Shown here piece after piece: positions 34,939 through 43,373 of a stretch of 64,000 nt of DNA. A program made the position numbers and the translations under genes. Below the pieces are notes generated by a model. The model made no database searches, was not told the DNA's origin, and was given only the letters and a program-made list of their open reading frames with translations. The first letter of the stretch is position 1. Every line of letters starts with the position of its first letter. The stretch covers positions 1-64,000 of the forward strand of contig NZ_LGHS01000069.1 in NCBI RefSeq assembly GCF_001202025.1, read 5' to 3'. The DNA is from Pseudorhodobacter aquimaris. Its GTDB lineage: Bacteria > Pseudomonadota > Alphaproteobacteria > Rhodobacterales > Rhodobacteraceae.

Positions 34939-36852
34939 CTAAAGCCCTGCGAGGATGGCCGCGACCACCTGCTCTGCGGCATCCTCGGCAGTAAGCTCAA
35001 CCGTGTTCACCGTCATTTCGGCATTTTCCGGTTGCTCATAAGGGCTGTCGATGCCGGTAAAGTTCTTCAGGTTCCCGGCGCGGGCCTTTTTATAAAGCCC
35101 CTTTACATCGCGGGCCTCGGCCACCTCCAGCGGGGTGTTGACATGGACCTCCATGAATTCCCCCGTCTCCATCATCTCGCGCACCATCCGGCGTTCAGCG
35201 CGGAAGGGCGAGATAAAGGCGGTCAAGACGATCAGCCCCGCATCAGACATCAGCTTGGCCACCTCACCCACACGGCGGATGTTTTCCACCCGGTCGGCAT
35301 CGGTAAAGCCAAGGTCGCGGTTGAGGCCGTGGCGCACGTTATCGCCGTCCAAAAGGAAGGTATGCTTGCCCAGCGCATGCAGCTTTTTCTCGACAATATT
35401 GGCAATCGTGGATTTACCAGACCCCGAAAGGCCGGTGAACCAAACCACCCGCGCCTGCTGACCCTTGATCGCGGCATGGGCGGTGCGGTCAATATCCACC
35501 GCTTGCCAATGGATGTTCTGACTGCGGCGCAGCGCGAAATGCACCATGCCGGCGGCCACGGTCGCATTGGTCATCCGGTCAATCAGGATAAACCCGCCAA
35601 GATCGGGGTTTTGCGCATAAGCCTCAAAGGGGATCGCGCGGTCGGTGGAAATATTCACCACACCGATCGCATTGACCGCCAAGGTTTGTGAGGTCAGATG
35701 CTCCAGCGTGTTGACGTTCACCTCGTATTTCGGCTCGGTCACGGTGGCGGTCATGGTCTGCGTGCCGATTTTCAACAGATACGGACGACCGGGCAGCATC
35801 TCTGCCTCATCCATCCAGACCAGCGTTGCCTCGAATTGGTCAGCAACCTCGCAAGGGGCATCCGCCACGGTGATCACATCCCCGCGTGAGCAATCAACCT
35901 CATCCTCGAATGTCAGGGTGATGGATTGGCCTGCCATGGCACGGTCCAACTGACCGTCATAGGTGACAATGGATTTCACGCGGGATGTCTTACCCGAAGG
36001 CAGAACGCGGATCGCATCGCCCTTGGCAATCGTACCCGACCCGATCTGGCCCGCAAAACCGCGGAAATCGAGGTTGGGCCGGTTGACCCATTGCACCGCC
36101 ATGCGGAACGGCGCGTCTTGCATCTGTGTCGCGTTGATCGGCGCATCTTCCAGGTGGCCAAGCAGGGTTGGCCCCTGATACCACGGCGTATTTTCCGACC
36201 GCGTTACGATGTTATCGCCCGCCAGCCCCGAAATCGGGATCGGCAGGAATGACTTGATACCAAGCTGTTCCGCGAAATGGGCGTATTCTTTCACGATCTC
36301 ATAGAACCGTTCCTGACTATAACCGACCAAGTCCATCTTGTTCACCGCAAGCACGATATTCTTGATGCCCAACAGGTTGACCAAATAGGAATGCCGCCGC
36401 GTCTGCGTCAGGATCCCTTGGCGCGCATCCACCAGAATGACCGCCAGATCGGCGGTTGACGCGCCCGTGACCATATTGCGGGTGTATTGCTCATGGCCCG
36501 GCGTGTCGGCGACGATAAACTTGCGTTTGTCAGTCGCGAAAAAGCGGTAGGCCACATCGATCGTGATGCCCTGCTCGCGCTCAGCCGCCAAACCGTCCAC
36601 CAAAAGCGCAAAGTCGATGCCCTGCCCTTGCGTGCCATGCGCGCGGCTGTCGCTTTCCAGATTGGCAAGCTGATCCTCAAAGATCATTTTGCTGTCATAC
36701 AAAAGCCGCCCGATCAGCGTCGATTTCCCGTCATCAACCGAACCGCAGGTGATAAAGCGCAGCATGGTTTTATGTTGGTGTTTGTGCAGATAGGCGTCGA
36801 TATCCTCGGCGATCAGGGTATCGGTGATATAGCTTTGATCAGAGCCGGACAT
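34939..36852 (-). CDS. cysN/cysC: Bifunctional sulfate adenylyltransferase subunit 1 / adenylylsulfate kinase
   Basis: 637 residues. Residues 1 to about 430 are the CysN GTPase: GSVDDGKST (G1), [17 protein letters not shown] (G3) and NKMDLV (G4). From about 455 on it is an APS kinase with GLSGSGKST near 470 and [14 protein letters not shown]. With CysD it makes APS, and the kinase half turns this into PAPS. Fusions of this kind (NodQ-like) are often linked to sulfated polysaccharides as well as to assimilation. The start overlaps the cysD stop by 1 base. Confidence 0.95.
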   Translation of the reverse strand: MSGSDQSYITDTLIAEDIDAYLHKHQHKTMLRFITCGSVDDGKSTLIGRLLYDSKMIFEDQLANLESDSRAHGTQGQGIDFALLVDGLAAEREQGITIDVAYRFFATDKRKFIVADTPGHEQYTRNMVTGASTADLAVILVDARQGILTQTRRHSYLVNLLGIKNIVLAVNKMDLVGYSQERFYEIVKEYAHFAEQLGIKSFLPIPISGLAGDNIVTRSENTPWYQGPTLLGHLEDAPINATQMQDAPFRMAVQWVNRPNLDFRGFAGQIGSGTIAKGDAIRVLPSGKTSRVKSIVTYDGQLDRAMAGQSITLTFEDEVDCSRGDVITVADAPCEVADQFEATLVWMDEAEMLPGRPYLLKIGTQTMTATVTEPKYEVNVNTLEHLTSQTLAVNAIGVVNISTDRAIPFEAYAQNPDLGGFILIDRMTNATVAAGMVHFALRRSQNIHWQAVDIDRTAHAAIKGQQARVVWFTGLSGSGKSTIANIVEKKLHALGKHTFLLDGDNVRHGLNRDLGFTDADRVENIRRVGEVAKLMSDAGLIVLTAFISPFRAERRMVREMMETGEFMEVHVNTPLEVAEARDVKGLYKKARAGNLKNFTGIDSPYEQPENAEMTVNTVELTAEDAAEQVVAAILAGL

Positions 36853-37781
36853 CAGAAATACCCCTCTTGCTTTTTCTTTTCCATGCTGGCGGATTGATCA
36901 TGGTCAATCGCGCGGCCCTGCCGTTCCGATGTGGTGGTCAACAACATTTCCTGAATAACCTCGGGCAGGGTCGCCGCCTCACTTTCAACCGCGCCGGTCA
37001 GGGGATAGCACCCCAAGGTGCGGAAGCGGACCGAGCGCATCATCGGCACCTCACCCTCCAGCAATGGCATCCGCGCATCATCCACCATGATCAGCATCCC
37101 GCCACGATCCACCACCGGACGCGGGGCGGCATAATAAAGCGGTACAATATCGATGTTTTCCAAATGGATGTACTGCCAGATATCCAGCTCGGTCCAGTTG
37201 GAGAGGGGGAAGGCGCGGATGCTCTCACCCTTGGCCTTGCGGGTATTATAAAGCTTCCACAACTCGGGGCGCTGCTGCTTTGGGTCCCAACGGTGCGAAG
37301 CAGACCGGAACGACAAGATCCGTTCCTTGGCGCGGGATTTTTCCTCATCGCGGCGTGCACCACCAAAGGCCACGTCGAACCCGTATTTGGTTAGCGCCTG
37401 TTTCAGCCCGTCGGTCTTCCACATATCGGTGTGCAGTGACCCGTGATCAAAGGGGTTGATCCCCTTTTCCACCGCCTCGGGGTTTTGATAGACCAGCAGC
37501 TCCATCCCCGCATCCGCCGCCGCCTTTTCACGCAGCGCATACATATCCTGAAATTTCCAGGTCGTATCGACATGCAGCAAGGGAAAGGGCGGCGGTGCCG
37601 GATAAAACGCCTTTTTCGCCAGATGCAGCATACAGGCGCTATCCTTGCCCACCGAATAGAGCATCACCGGATTTTCAGCCGTTGCCACCACCTCACGCAT
37701 GATGTGGATACTCTCTGCCTCCAACCTCTGAAGGTGGGTCAGCGTGTCGGATGACATCGATTTCTGCGCAGTGCTCGTCAC
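36852..37781 (-). CDS. cysD: Sulfate adenylyltransferase subunit 2
   Basis: 309 residues, a PP-loop-type enzyme with [13 protein letters not shown] and the family blocks [20 protein letters not shown] and [19 protein letters not shown] at 37781 is taken as the start because GAGGG lies 8 bases before it; the ATG at 37757 has no such site. It forms a complex with CysN. The gap to rmlA is 37 bases, so rmlA-cysD-cysNC is probably one operon. Confidence 0.95.
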   Translation of the reverse strand: MTSTAQKSMSSDTLTHLQRLEAESIHIMREVVATAENPVMLYSVGKDSACMLHLAKKAFYPAPPPFPLLHVDTTWKFQDMYALREKAAADAGMELLVYQNPEAVEKGINPFDHGSLHTDMWKTDGLKQALTKYGFDVAFGGARRDEEKSRAKERILSFRSASHRWDPKQQRPELWKLYNTRKAKGESIRAFPLSNWTELDIWQYIHLENIDIVPLYYAAPRPVVDRGGMLIMVDDARMPLLEGEVPMMRSVRFRTLGCYPLTGAVESEAATLPEVIQEMLLTTTSERQGRAIDHDQSASMEKKKQEGYF

Positions 37782-37818
37782 AGGCCAGGCCCTCTAAATT
37801 CGCATACGGGAAGCAGGG

Positions 37819-38694
37819 TTACTCTTTTGCAAGACCCTTCAAATATTGCCCGTATTGGTTTTTACCAAAGGTAGCGCCCCGCTCTGCTAGCTGCTTGGCA
37901 CTGATCCAGCCTTGGGAATAGGCGATTTCATCGGGGCTGCCAACCTGCATTCCCTGACGTTCGGACAGGGTGCGCACGAAATTACCCGCATCCAGCAAAC
38001 TGGCATGGGTTCCGGTATCAAGCCAGGCATAGCCGCGGCCCAATTGCTGTACGTTCAAGGCCCCGTCTGCAAGGTAGCTTTCCAAAAGCGAGGTGATCTC
38101 CAGCTCTCCACGCGCAGAAGGTTCCACCTTGCGCGCACGCGCGGGTGCGGTCCCATCAAGAAAATAAAGCCCCGTCACCGCGTAATTCGAAGGCGGAACC
38201 TCGGGCTTTTCAATAATGCCACGCACCACGCCATCCGCATCGAAATCAACCACGCCGTAACGTTCGGGATCGGCCACGTGATAGCCAAAGACTGTGCCGC
38301 CGACCGCAAAACCATCGGCGGCGCGCAAGGCCTCGGGCAGGGCGTGGCCAAAGAAGATATTATCGCCCAAGACCATGGCCGATGGCGCGCCGTCCAGAAA
38401 TTCCTCGGCCAGAATATAGGCCTGCGCCAACCCGTCCGGCGATGGTTGTTCAATATAAGTCAGGCTCAGCCCCCATTGGCTGCCGTCACCCAAGGTGCGG
38501 ATGAACTGATCCTGATCCTGCGGCGTGGTGATGATCGCAATCTCGCGGATGCCGGCCAGCATCAGCACCGACAAAGGATAATAGACCATCGGCTTGTCAT
38601 AGATCGGCAGCAACTGCTTGGATACCCCGATAGTCACAGGATAAAGCCGCGTGCCCGATCCACCCGCAAGAATGATGCCTTTGCGCTGCGTCAT
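37819..38694 (-). CDS. rmlA: Glucose-1-phosphate thymidylyltransferase
   Basis: 291 residues, with the nucleotidyltransferase motif GGSGTRLYP near residues 11-19, SKQLLPIYDKPMVYYPLS, LGDNIFFG and GYAWLDTGTH. RmlA makes dTDP-glucose from dTTP and glucose-1-phosphate, the first step toward dTDP-rhamnose and related sugars. rmlB, C and D are not in the window. Upstream of cysD-cysNC it suggests cell-surface sugar and sulfate supply in one transcript. Confidence 0.95.
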   Translation of the reverse strand: MTQRKGIILAGGSGTRLYPVTIGVSKQLLPIYDKPMVYYPLSVLMLAGIREIAIITTPQDQDQFIRTLGDGSQWGLSLTYIEQPSPDGLAQAYILAEEFLDGAPSAMVLGDNIFFGHALPEALRAADGFAVGGTVFGYHVADPERYGVVDFDADGVVRGIIEKPEVPPSNYAVTGLYFLDGTAPARARKVEPSARGELEITSLLESYLADGALNVQQLGRGYAWLDTGTHASLLDAGNFVRTLSERQGMQVGSPDEIAYSQGWISAKQLAERGATFGKNQYGQYLKGLAKE

Positions 38695-38982
38695 AGTGCT
38701 AACTCACTTTCAGTTTTGGCCGCACCGGCCTTTGATCGGATGGGTAATATCGAAATCAGCCGATATTACGGAACAATTGAGGCGCATAGTTGCATGTGGC
38801 GTGGGCCCTCGCAATGACAGCTCTTTGCATGGAACGGCAATTATCCGCCCGAATGATCAAGTACCCTCAAAAGAAACATTTGGACTTATTTAATGCGCAA
38901 TGAAACAGTTGTTGCAATGCTTGGGTTTTGCGTCACAATGGATGCAGCGCGATTCCAACATCTTCATCAAGCGGGACCTGAA

Positions 38983-40311
38983 ATGACAAAACTCCTTCAT
39001 CGCACGATTGGCGCCACACTGCCGCGCGCTGTTTCCGGTCAGGGTGTCACCATCACCGACAGCAACGGGCGCGTCTATATCGACGGGTCCGGCGGGGCGG
39101 CGGTCAGTTGCCTTGGGCACAACCACCCAGAAGTACTGGCCGCGATGACCACGCAGATGAACGCGATTTCCTATGCGCATACGTCATTCTTTACCACCGA
39201 TGTGGCCGAGGAGCTGGCCGAACGGCTGGTTGCCCGCGCGCCCGATCCTTTGGACCACGTCTATCTTATCTCGGGCGGGTCTGAGGCGGTTGAGGCCGCG
39301 CTCAAAATGGCGCGGCAGTATTTCGTGGAAATCGGCCAACCACAGCGCCGCCACATCATCGCGCGGCGGCAAAGCTATCACGGCAATACCATCGGCGCGC
39401 TGGCCACTGGCGGCAATGCGATGCGCCGCGCCCAGTTCCAACCAATCCTGCCCGAAACGCATCATATCTCGCCCTGCTATACCTACCGCGACCTGCAAGA
39501 CGGCGAGACCCACGACCAATATGCCACCCGTCTGGCCGATGAGCTGGAAGCGAAAATTCAGGAACTCGGTGCCGATCAAGTCATGGCCTTTGTCGCGGAA
39601 ACTGTCGTCGGGGCCACCTTGGGTGCCGTGCCGGCCGTCGAGGGGTATTTCAAACGCATCCGCGAGATTTGCGACCGCCACGGCATTTTGCTGATCCTGG
39701 ATGAGGTGATGTGCGGTATGGGCCGGACCGGCAGCCTCTTTGCCTTTGAACAAGAAGGCGTAGTGCCCGATCTGGTGACGATCGCCAAAGGTCTGGGCGG
39801 TGGGTTTCAACCCATCGGTGCTGTGCTGTTGTCACGCAAGATCTTTGAGGCATTTCGCGATGGATCGGGCCTGTTCCAACACGGTCACACCTATATCGGC
39901 CACCCTATTGCCGCAGCAGCGGCCAATAAGGTTGTCGAGATTCTGACCCGTGACGGAATGATGGCGCAAGTCAACGCCATGGGCGATCGCCTTCAATCGG
40001 GGCTGGAGGCAGCGCTTGGCCAATCCCCCTATGTTGGCGATATTCGCGGTCGCGGCTTGTTCCGCGGGGTCGAAATCGTTGCCGACAAGAACAGCAAAAC
40101 CCCCTTTGACCCCAAACTGAAAACCTATGCCAAGATCAAAAAGGCCGCCATTGCGCGGGGGCTTTTGTGCTATCCGATGGGTGGGACGATTGACGGGGTG
40201 CATGGCGATCATGTGCTTTTGGCGCCGCCCTATATCTGCACCCCGGCAGAGATCGACCAGATCGTCGAACGGCTTGCCGCCGCGATAAATGACGTCACAT
40301 CCCAGAATTAA
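38983..40311 (+). CDS. Class III PLP-dependent aminotransferase
   Basis: 442 residues from the ATG at 38983 (MTKLLHRTIG); the frame is open to 38893 but the extra residues are not family-like. The fold-type I core is clear: SGGSEAVEAALKMARQ, RRQSYHGNTIGALA, LILDEVMCGMGRTG and the PLP lysine in TIAKGLGGGF near residue 270, then HGHTYIGHP. Omega-type aminotransferases use amines, beta-alanine, GABA or diamines; the substrate is not readable. It diverges from rmlA and starts the amine/amide block. Confidence 0.9.
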   Translation: MTKLLHRTIGATLPRAVSGQGVTITDSNGRVYIDGSGGAAVSCLGHNHPEVLAAMTTQMNAISYAHTSFFTTDVAEELAERLVARAPDPLDHVYLISGGSEAVEAALKMARQYFVEIGQPQRRHIIARRQSYHGNTIGALATGGNAMRRAQFQPILPETHHISPCYTYRDLQDGETHDQYATRLADELEAKIQELGADQVMAFVAETVVGATLGAVPAVEGYFKRIREICDRHGILLILDEVMCGMGRTGSLFAFEQEGVVPDLVTIAKGLGGGFQPIGAVLLSRKIFEAFRDGSGLFQHGHTYIGHPIAAAAANKVVEILTRDGMMAQVNAMGDRLQSGLEAALGQSPYVGDIRGRGLFRGVEIVADKNSKTPFDPKLKTYAKIKKAAIARGLLCYPMGGTIDGVHGDHVLLAPPYICTPAEIDQIVERLAAAINDVTSQN

Positions 40312-40322
40312 AGGCCAGCCCA

Positions 40323-40862
40323 ATGACCAAATCCCCCTGCCCGCCCGTCACCGACGCCGATTGGCCCGAAAGCATCGCCGATCTGCGTGACGGTTTCGCC
40401 GGCGCGCTGAATGTCTATCGCACCATGGCCCATCACCCCGAATTGCTGCGTGCATGGGCCCCGTTACGCCAGCATATCGTCAAGGACAGCCACCTTGGCC
40501 CGATCCGCTCCGAGGTGGTGATCTTGCGCACCGGCCTGCGTTTGGGTTCAGCCTATGAATGGGCGCATCACGTCAGCCGCGCGCGCGCACTTGGGATGGA
40601 TGATGCCCGCATTGCCGCAATCCGCGAGATGCCTGAAGGCGAAGACGGGTTGATCGTCCGCGCCGTCGATGCCCTGATGGATGACAAACGTCTGGCACCG
40701 CACCAAGAGGCCGAGCTGGCCGCCGCCATCGGGCGCGAGGCCGTGATCGACCTGATCGCCACCGTCGGTTTCTATTCGGTTCTGGGCTATCTTTTGCAGA
40801 CCTATGACACGCCTATCGATCCCGCCATTGCCACCGAAATGGAAGAAAACCCGCTGACCTAA
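40323..40862 (+). CDS. Carboxymuconolactone decarboxylase-family protein
   Basis: 179 residues, all-helical CMD/AhpD-like fold, with LGPIRSEVVILRTGLRLGSAYEWAHHVSRARALGMDDARI, where EWAHH replaces the CxxC motif of AhpD. Members are decarboxylases, hydrolases or peroxidase-linked proteins. It follows the aminotransferase by 11 bases and overlaps the end of the convergent C45-type gene by 4 bases. Confidence 0.85.
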   Translation: MTKSPCPPVTDADWPESIADLRDGFAGALNVYRTMAHHPELLRAWAPLRQHIVKDSHLGPIRSEVVILRTGLRLGSAYEWAHHVSRARALGMDDARIAAIREMPEGEDGLIVRAVDALMDDKRLAPHQEAELAAAIGREAVIDLIATVGFYSVLGYLLQTYDTPIDPAIATEMEENPLT

Positions 40863-41839
40863 GCGGCTGTCTCCGGAGTATAGATCATCCGGTGACCTTC
40901 CTGAAAATTGTCCAGATCCAGCGGCCAAACCGCCTTAGGCCAATGCAGCGCCATGCTGCGGCGTCTGGGGCGGTAAACGGCAGTATAAAGCGTGCCAAAC
41001 CCGCGATCAAAAGCCGTGGAATAGATCGGCGGCTTGAGAAACGCATTGATGAATTTCCCTTGCGGTTCGATATGAAGCGTCAGACGTTGCAACAAGAACC
41101 TCTCGCGCTCTACCGTTGCCGTAGCCCGCGCATGGGCATCCCATTCCACACGATCCTGATGATTGGTCGCCACCGCCGCATGGGTGATCTGGGCCGGACG
41201 GTCAGGAGCCATAAGCACAGTGCGAAACTTGCGTTTGGCATCCAGAACGGTGACGTTATAACTCATATGGCTCGGGATACGCGCCAACGCTGCGGCGGCC
41301 TGTTCCGCGGTGGTGCAGGTTTGCAGCACATAACGCAGGATCAACGGCACGCCAAAGCCGTCACCCACAACCCGCCGCCCGCCAAAAGTCAGGGACACCG
41401 CAAGCCCGGCGTCATTGATACCGTCAACCAGCCCATATAACCCGTCGGATGTGCCCATAACCCGCCGGCCCTGCCACGCGGTGTGCAGCACCAACCGGTC
41501 AAAGGCCTGGGGCGCATAGTCATAATTGCGCACCAACATCGGGTCCGCGCCTTGCCAGATCGCCTGCGAACAGCCCGAAAGATAGGGCGGCGGATTGTGG
41601 AATGACAAGAACCGCGCCGCAAGATCGCCCCCGCCCGCCAGATCGCAAAGCTGGTCATAGATCGGCAGGATCTCGGGCATATGGGCGGTCAGGGCCTTGC
41701 GACCTTCCCAATAGGTCGCACGGGCGTCCAACCCCTCACGCAGCCACCAGCGTTGATAATCCGGCCAATATTCCTGAAAAAGCGTGGCCCATTTTGGGCC
41801 AGGCTCCGGTTCTGAAATTGCGCGCCATAAAAGTTCCAT
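40859..41839 (-). CDS. C45-type acyltransferase/peptidase (Ntn-hydrolase)
   Basis: 326 residues from the ATG at 41839 (a GTG at 41842 is the alternative). The catalytic Cys is probably Cys90 in YLSGCSQAIW, with VRNYDYAP following, the pattern of acyl-CoA:6-APA acyltransferase-like (C45) and choloylglycine-hydrolase-like enzymes. There is also GLYGLVDGINDAGLAVSL, a second family block. Unlike fungal AAT, the nucleophile is far from the N-terminus, so processing would release about 89 residues or none. Such enzymes cut or make amide bonds. It is downstream of the ATP-grasp gene on the same strand by 21 bases. Confidence 0.8.
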   Translation of the reverse strand: MELLWRAISEPEPGPKWATLFQEYWPDYQRWWLREGLDARATYWEGRKALTAHMPEILPIYDQLCDLAGGGDLAARFLSFHNPPPYLSGCSQAIWQGADPMLVRNYDYAPQAFDRLVLHTAWQGRRVMGTSDGLYGLVDGINDAGLAVSLTFGGRRVVGDGFGVPLILRYVLQTCTTAEQAAAALARIPSHMSYNVTVLDAKRKFRTVLMAPDRPAQITHAAVATNHQDRVEWDAHARATATVERERFLLQRLTLHIEPQGKFINAFLKPPIYSTAFDRGFGTLYTAVYRPRRRSMALHWPKAVWPLDLDNFQEGHRMIYTPETAA

Positions 41840-41860
41840 CACAACGCGCCTAGCAGCTCA

Positions 41861-43321
41861 TTACAGGATCTTGAAGGCCGGATCGGCCAGCGCAGGCCCC
41901 GCCTCTGCCACCGGCAACGGCTTGGCATGGAACGCATTCTTTATCCCATGCACCCATTTCTTTGCCCGCTCGTTCATCTGGAACCCCGAGGTCATGGACC
42001 GCCCACGCGTCACCAATATGCCCAGATCGGCCCCTTCATAGCGGTAATCGCCCGGCTTTTGGATGCGCAGGAAAAAGGCTTCATTTTCGCTTTCCACGGC
42101 GCGGCGATGATAGTCAAAGCGGTCATAAACCACGCGACCATCCTCTAGCATCTTATAGATGCCGGTCTGCGGTGCCTCGGTAATGATATCCACGCTGTCC
42201 TCGGTGTGTTTGATCACCATCTGCGACCAGCTGTCGATCATATCGGGGTTGGCCCAACGAGAGTTCAGCTCTGCCACGTCCAGCTTGAACGGTTTTTTGG
42301 AAAACTCCAGCAGATGGAACAGGAACAAGGGCGCATCGGCATGGGCAAAGGCCGCGTGGTTGGTCATCGAGGACGCCCCCGTAATCCGCGGGTTCAATTC
42401 CCCCAGCCACAGATCGCCGGTCTTCTTGTCGATCAGGAAATCCAACTCGAAATAGCCGCGATAGCCTTCCTTGCGCAGTTGCTCCCCGAATTTGAAGGTC
42501 AGATCACGCGCTTTCTGGCGCACCTTGGGCGGGAAGGCGGTGGAGAGGATCTCATTGCCGCACCAGCCACCACGATAGGGTGTCAACTCCTTAAAGCCCA
42601 CAAGTTCGGTCATCAGCGGGCCAACGATGGTGCCTTCGCGCGTCACACAAGCCTCAATCGCCGAACCCCGGCAATCAATACGTTTCATGATCTTGATCTC
42701 ACCCTCGCCGACGATCTCATGCTCATGACGGCGGAAGTCGGCCTCGGATTTGATGAAAAATGTGGTGTGGCCGCTGTCACCATAGGCCGATTGCAACACC
42801 AGGTCATGGCCGATTCCCGCCTTTTCACAGGTCTCGCGCAAGCTGTCATAGCTTGTCACCTCGGCCAGGACATTGGGCACCGATGGCACGCCGGCCTTAT
42901 TGCCGATGCGCACGGTTTCAATCTTGTTGTCCATCTTGGACCGCAGCTTGGCCTTGGGGAACCAGACATCGGCGCCAAGCTCTTTGGCAAGCCGTTCGGT
43001 TTCCTCATCGAACATCAAAAACACAAATTTCGGCTTGCCGCCGCGCCGCTTGATCAGGTCGATGACCTCTTTGTGCTGCAACAGATAGTTGTTGATATCC
43101 TCAATCGACTGGAATTCGGCATGGGGCTGTTCGGATGGGCAAAATACATTCGGGTGACGCCCGTCATAGCAGTCGAGATAGCAGATATATTTGAAGTTCT
43201 TGCACCACTCATCGATTCCCAACAGGTTGAAATTCGTGGCCGAGATGAAATAGATCGGGTCCTCGTTGCGGTGAAAAAAACGGCGGATTTCGGAGATGTT
43301 GTTCAACTGCGATTTGGCCAT
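41861..43321 (-). CDS. ATP-grasp enzyme of unknown substrate
   Basis: 486 residues. The ATP-grasp fold shows in LVLQSAYGDSGHTTFFIKSEADFRRHE (ATP-binding lysine loop), YRGYFELDFLIDKKTGDLWLGELNPRITGASSM (metal-binding Glu and Asn-Pro-Arg). Similar proteins are often annotated biotin carboxylase, but no biotin-dependent partner is near. ATP-grasp enzymes join a carboxylate to an amine or thiol through an acyl phosphate. Beside a decarboxylase and an amidase this could be an amine-carboxylate ligase. Ribosome site AAGGAT lies about 8 bases before the ATG. Confidence 0.75.
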   Translation of the reverse strand: MAKSQLNNISEIRRFFHRNEDPIYFISATNFNLLGIDEWCKNFKYICYLDCYDGRHPNVFCPSEQPHAEFQSIEDINNYLLQHKEVIDLIKRRGGKPKFVFLMFDEETERLAKELGADVWFPKAKLRSKMDNKIETVRIGNKAGVPSVPNVLAEVTSYDSLRETCEKAGIGHDLVLQSAYGDSGHTTFFIKSEADFRRHEHEIVGEGEIKIMKRIDCRGSAIEACVTREGTIVGPLMTELVGFKELTPYRGGWCGNEILSTAFPPKVRQKARDLTFKFGEQLRKEGYRGYFELDFLIDKKTGDLWLGELNPRITGASSMTNHAAFAHADAPLFLFHLLEFSKKPFKLDVAELNSRWANPDMIDSWSQMVIKHTEDSVDIITEAPQTGIYKMLEDGRVVYDRFDYHRRAVESENEAFFLRIQKPGDYRYEGADLGILVTRGRSMTSGFQMNERAKKWVHGIKNAFHAKPLPVAEAGPALADPAFKIL

Positions 43322-43373
43322 AAATAAGATCCTTCCCTGAAAGGCAAATGGTAAGGGGCCTTGGCCCCCCGGT

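Noticed and set aside
41861-43321. Biotin carboxylase as the name for the ATP-grasp enzyme
   Set aside because: There is no biotin carrier or carboxyltransferase nearby, and the ATP-grasp motifs alone do not show that reaction.
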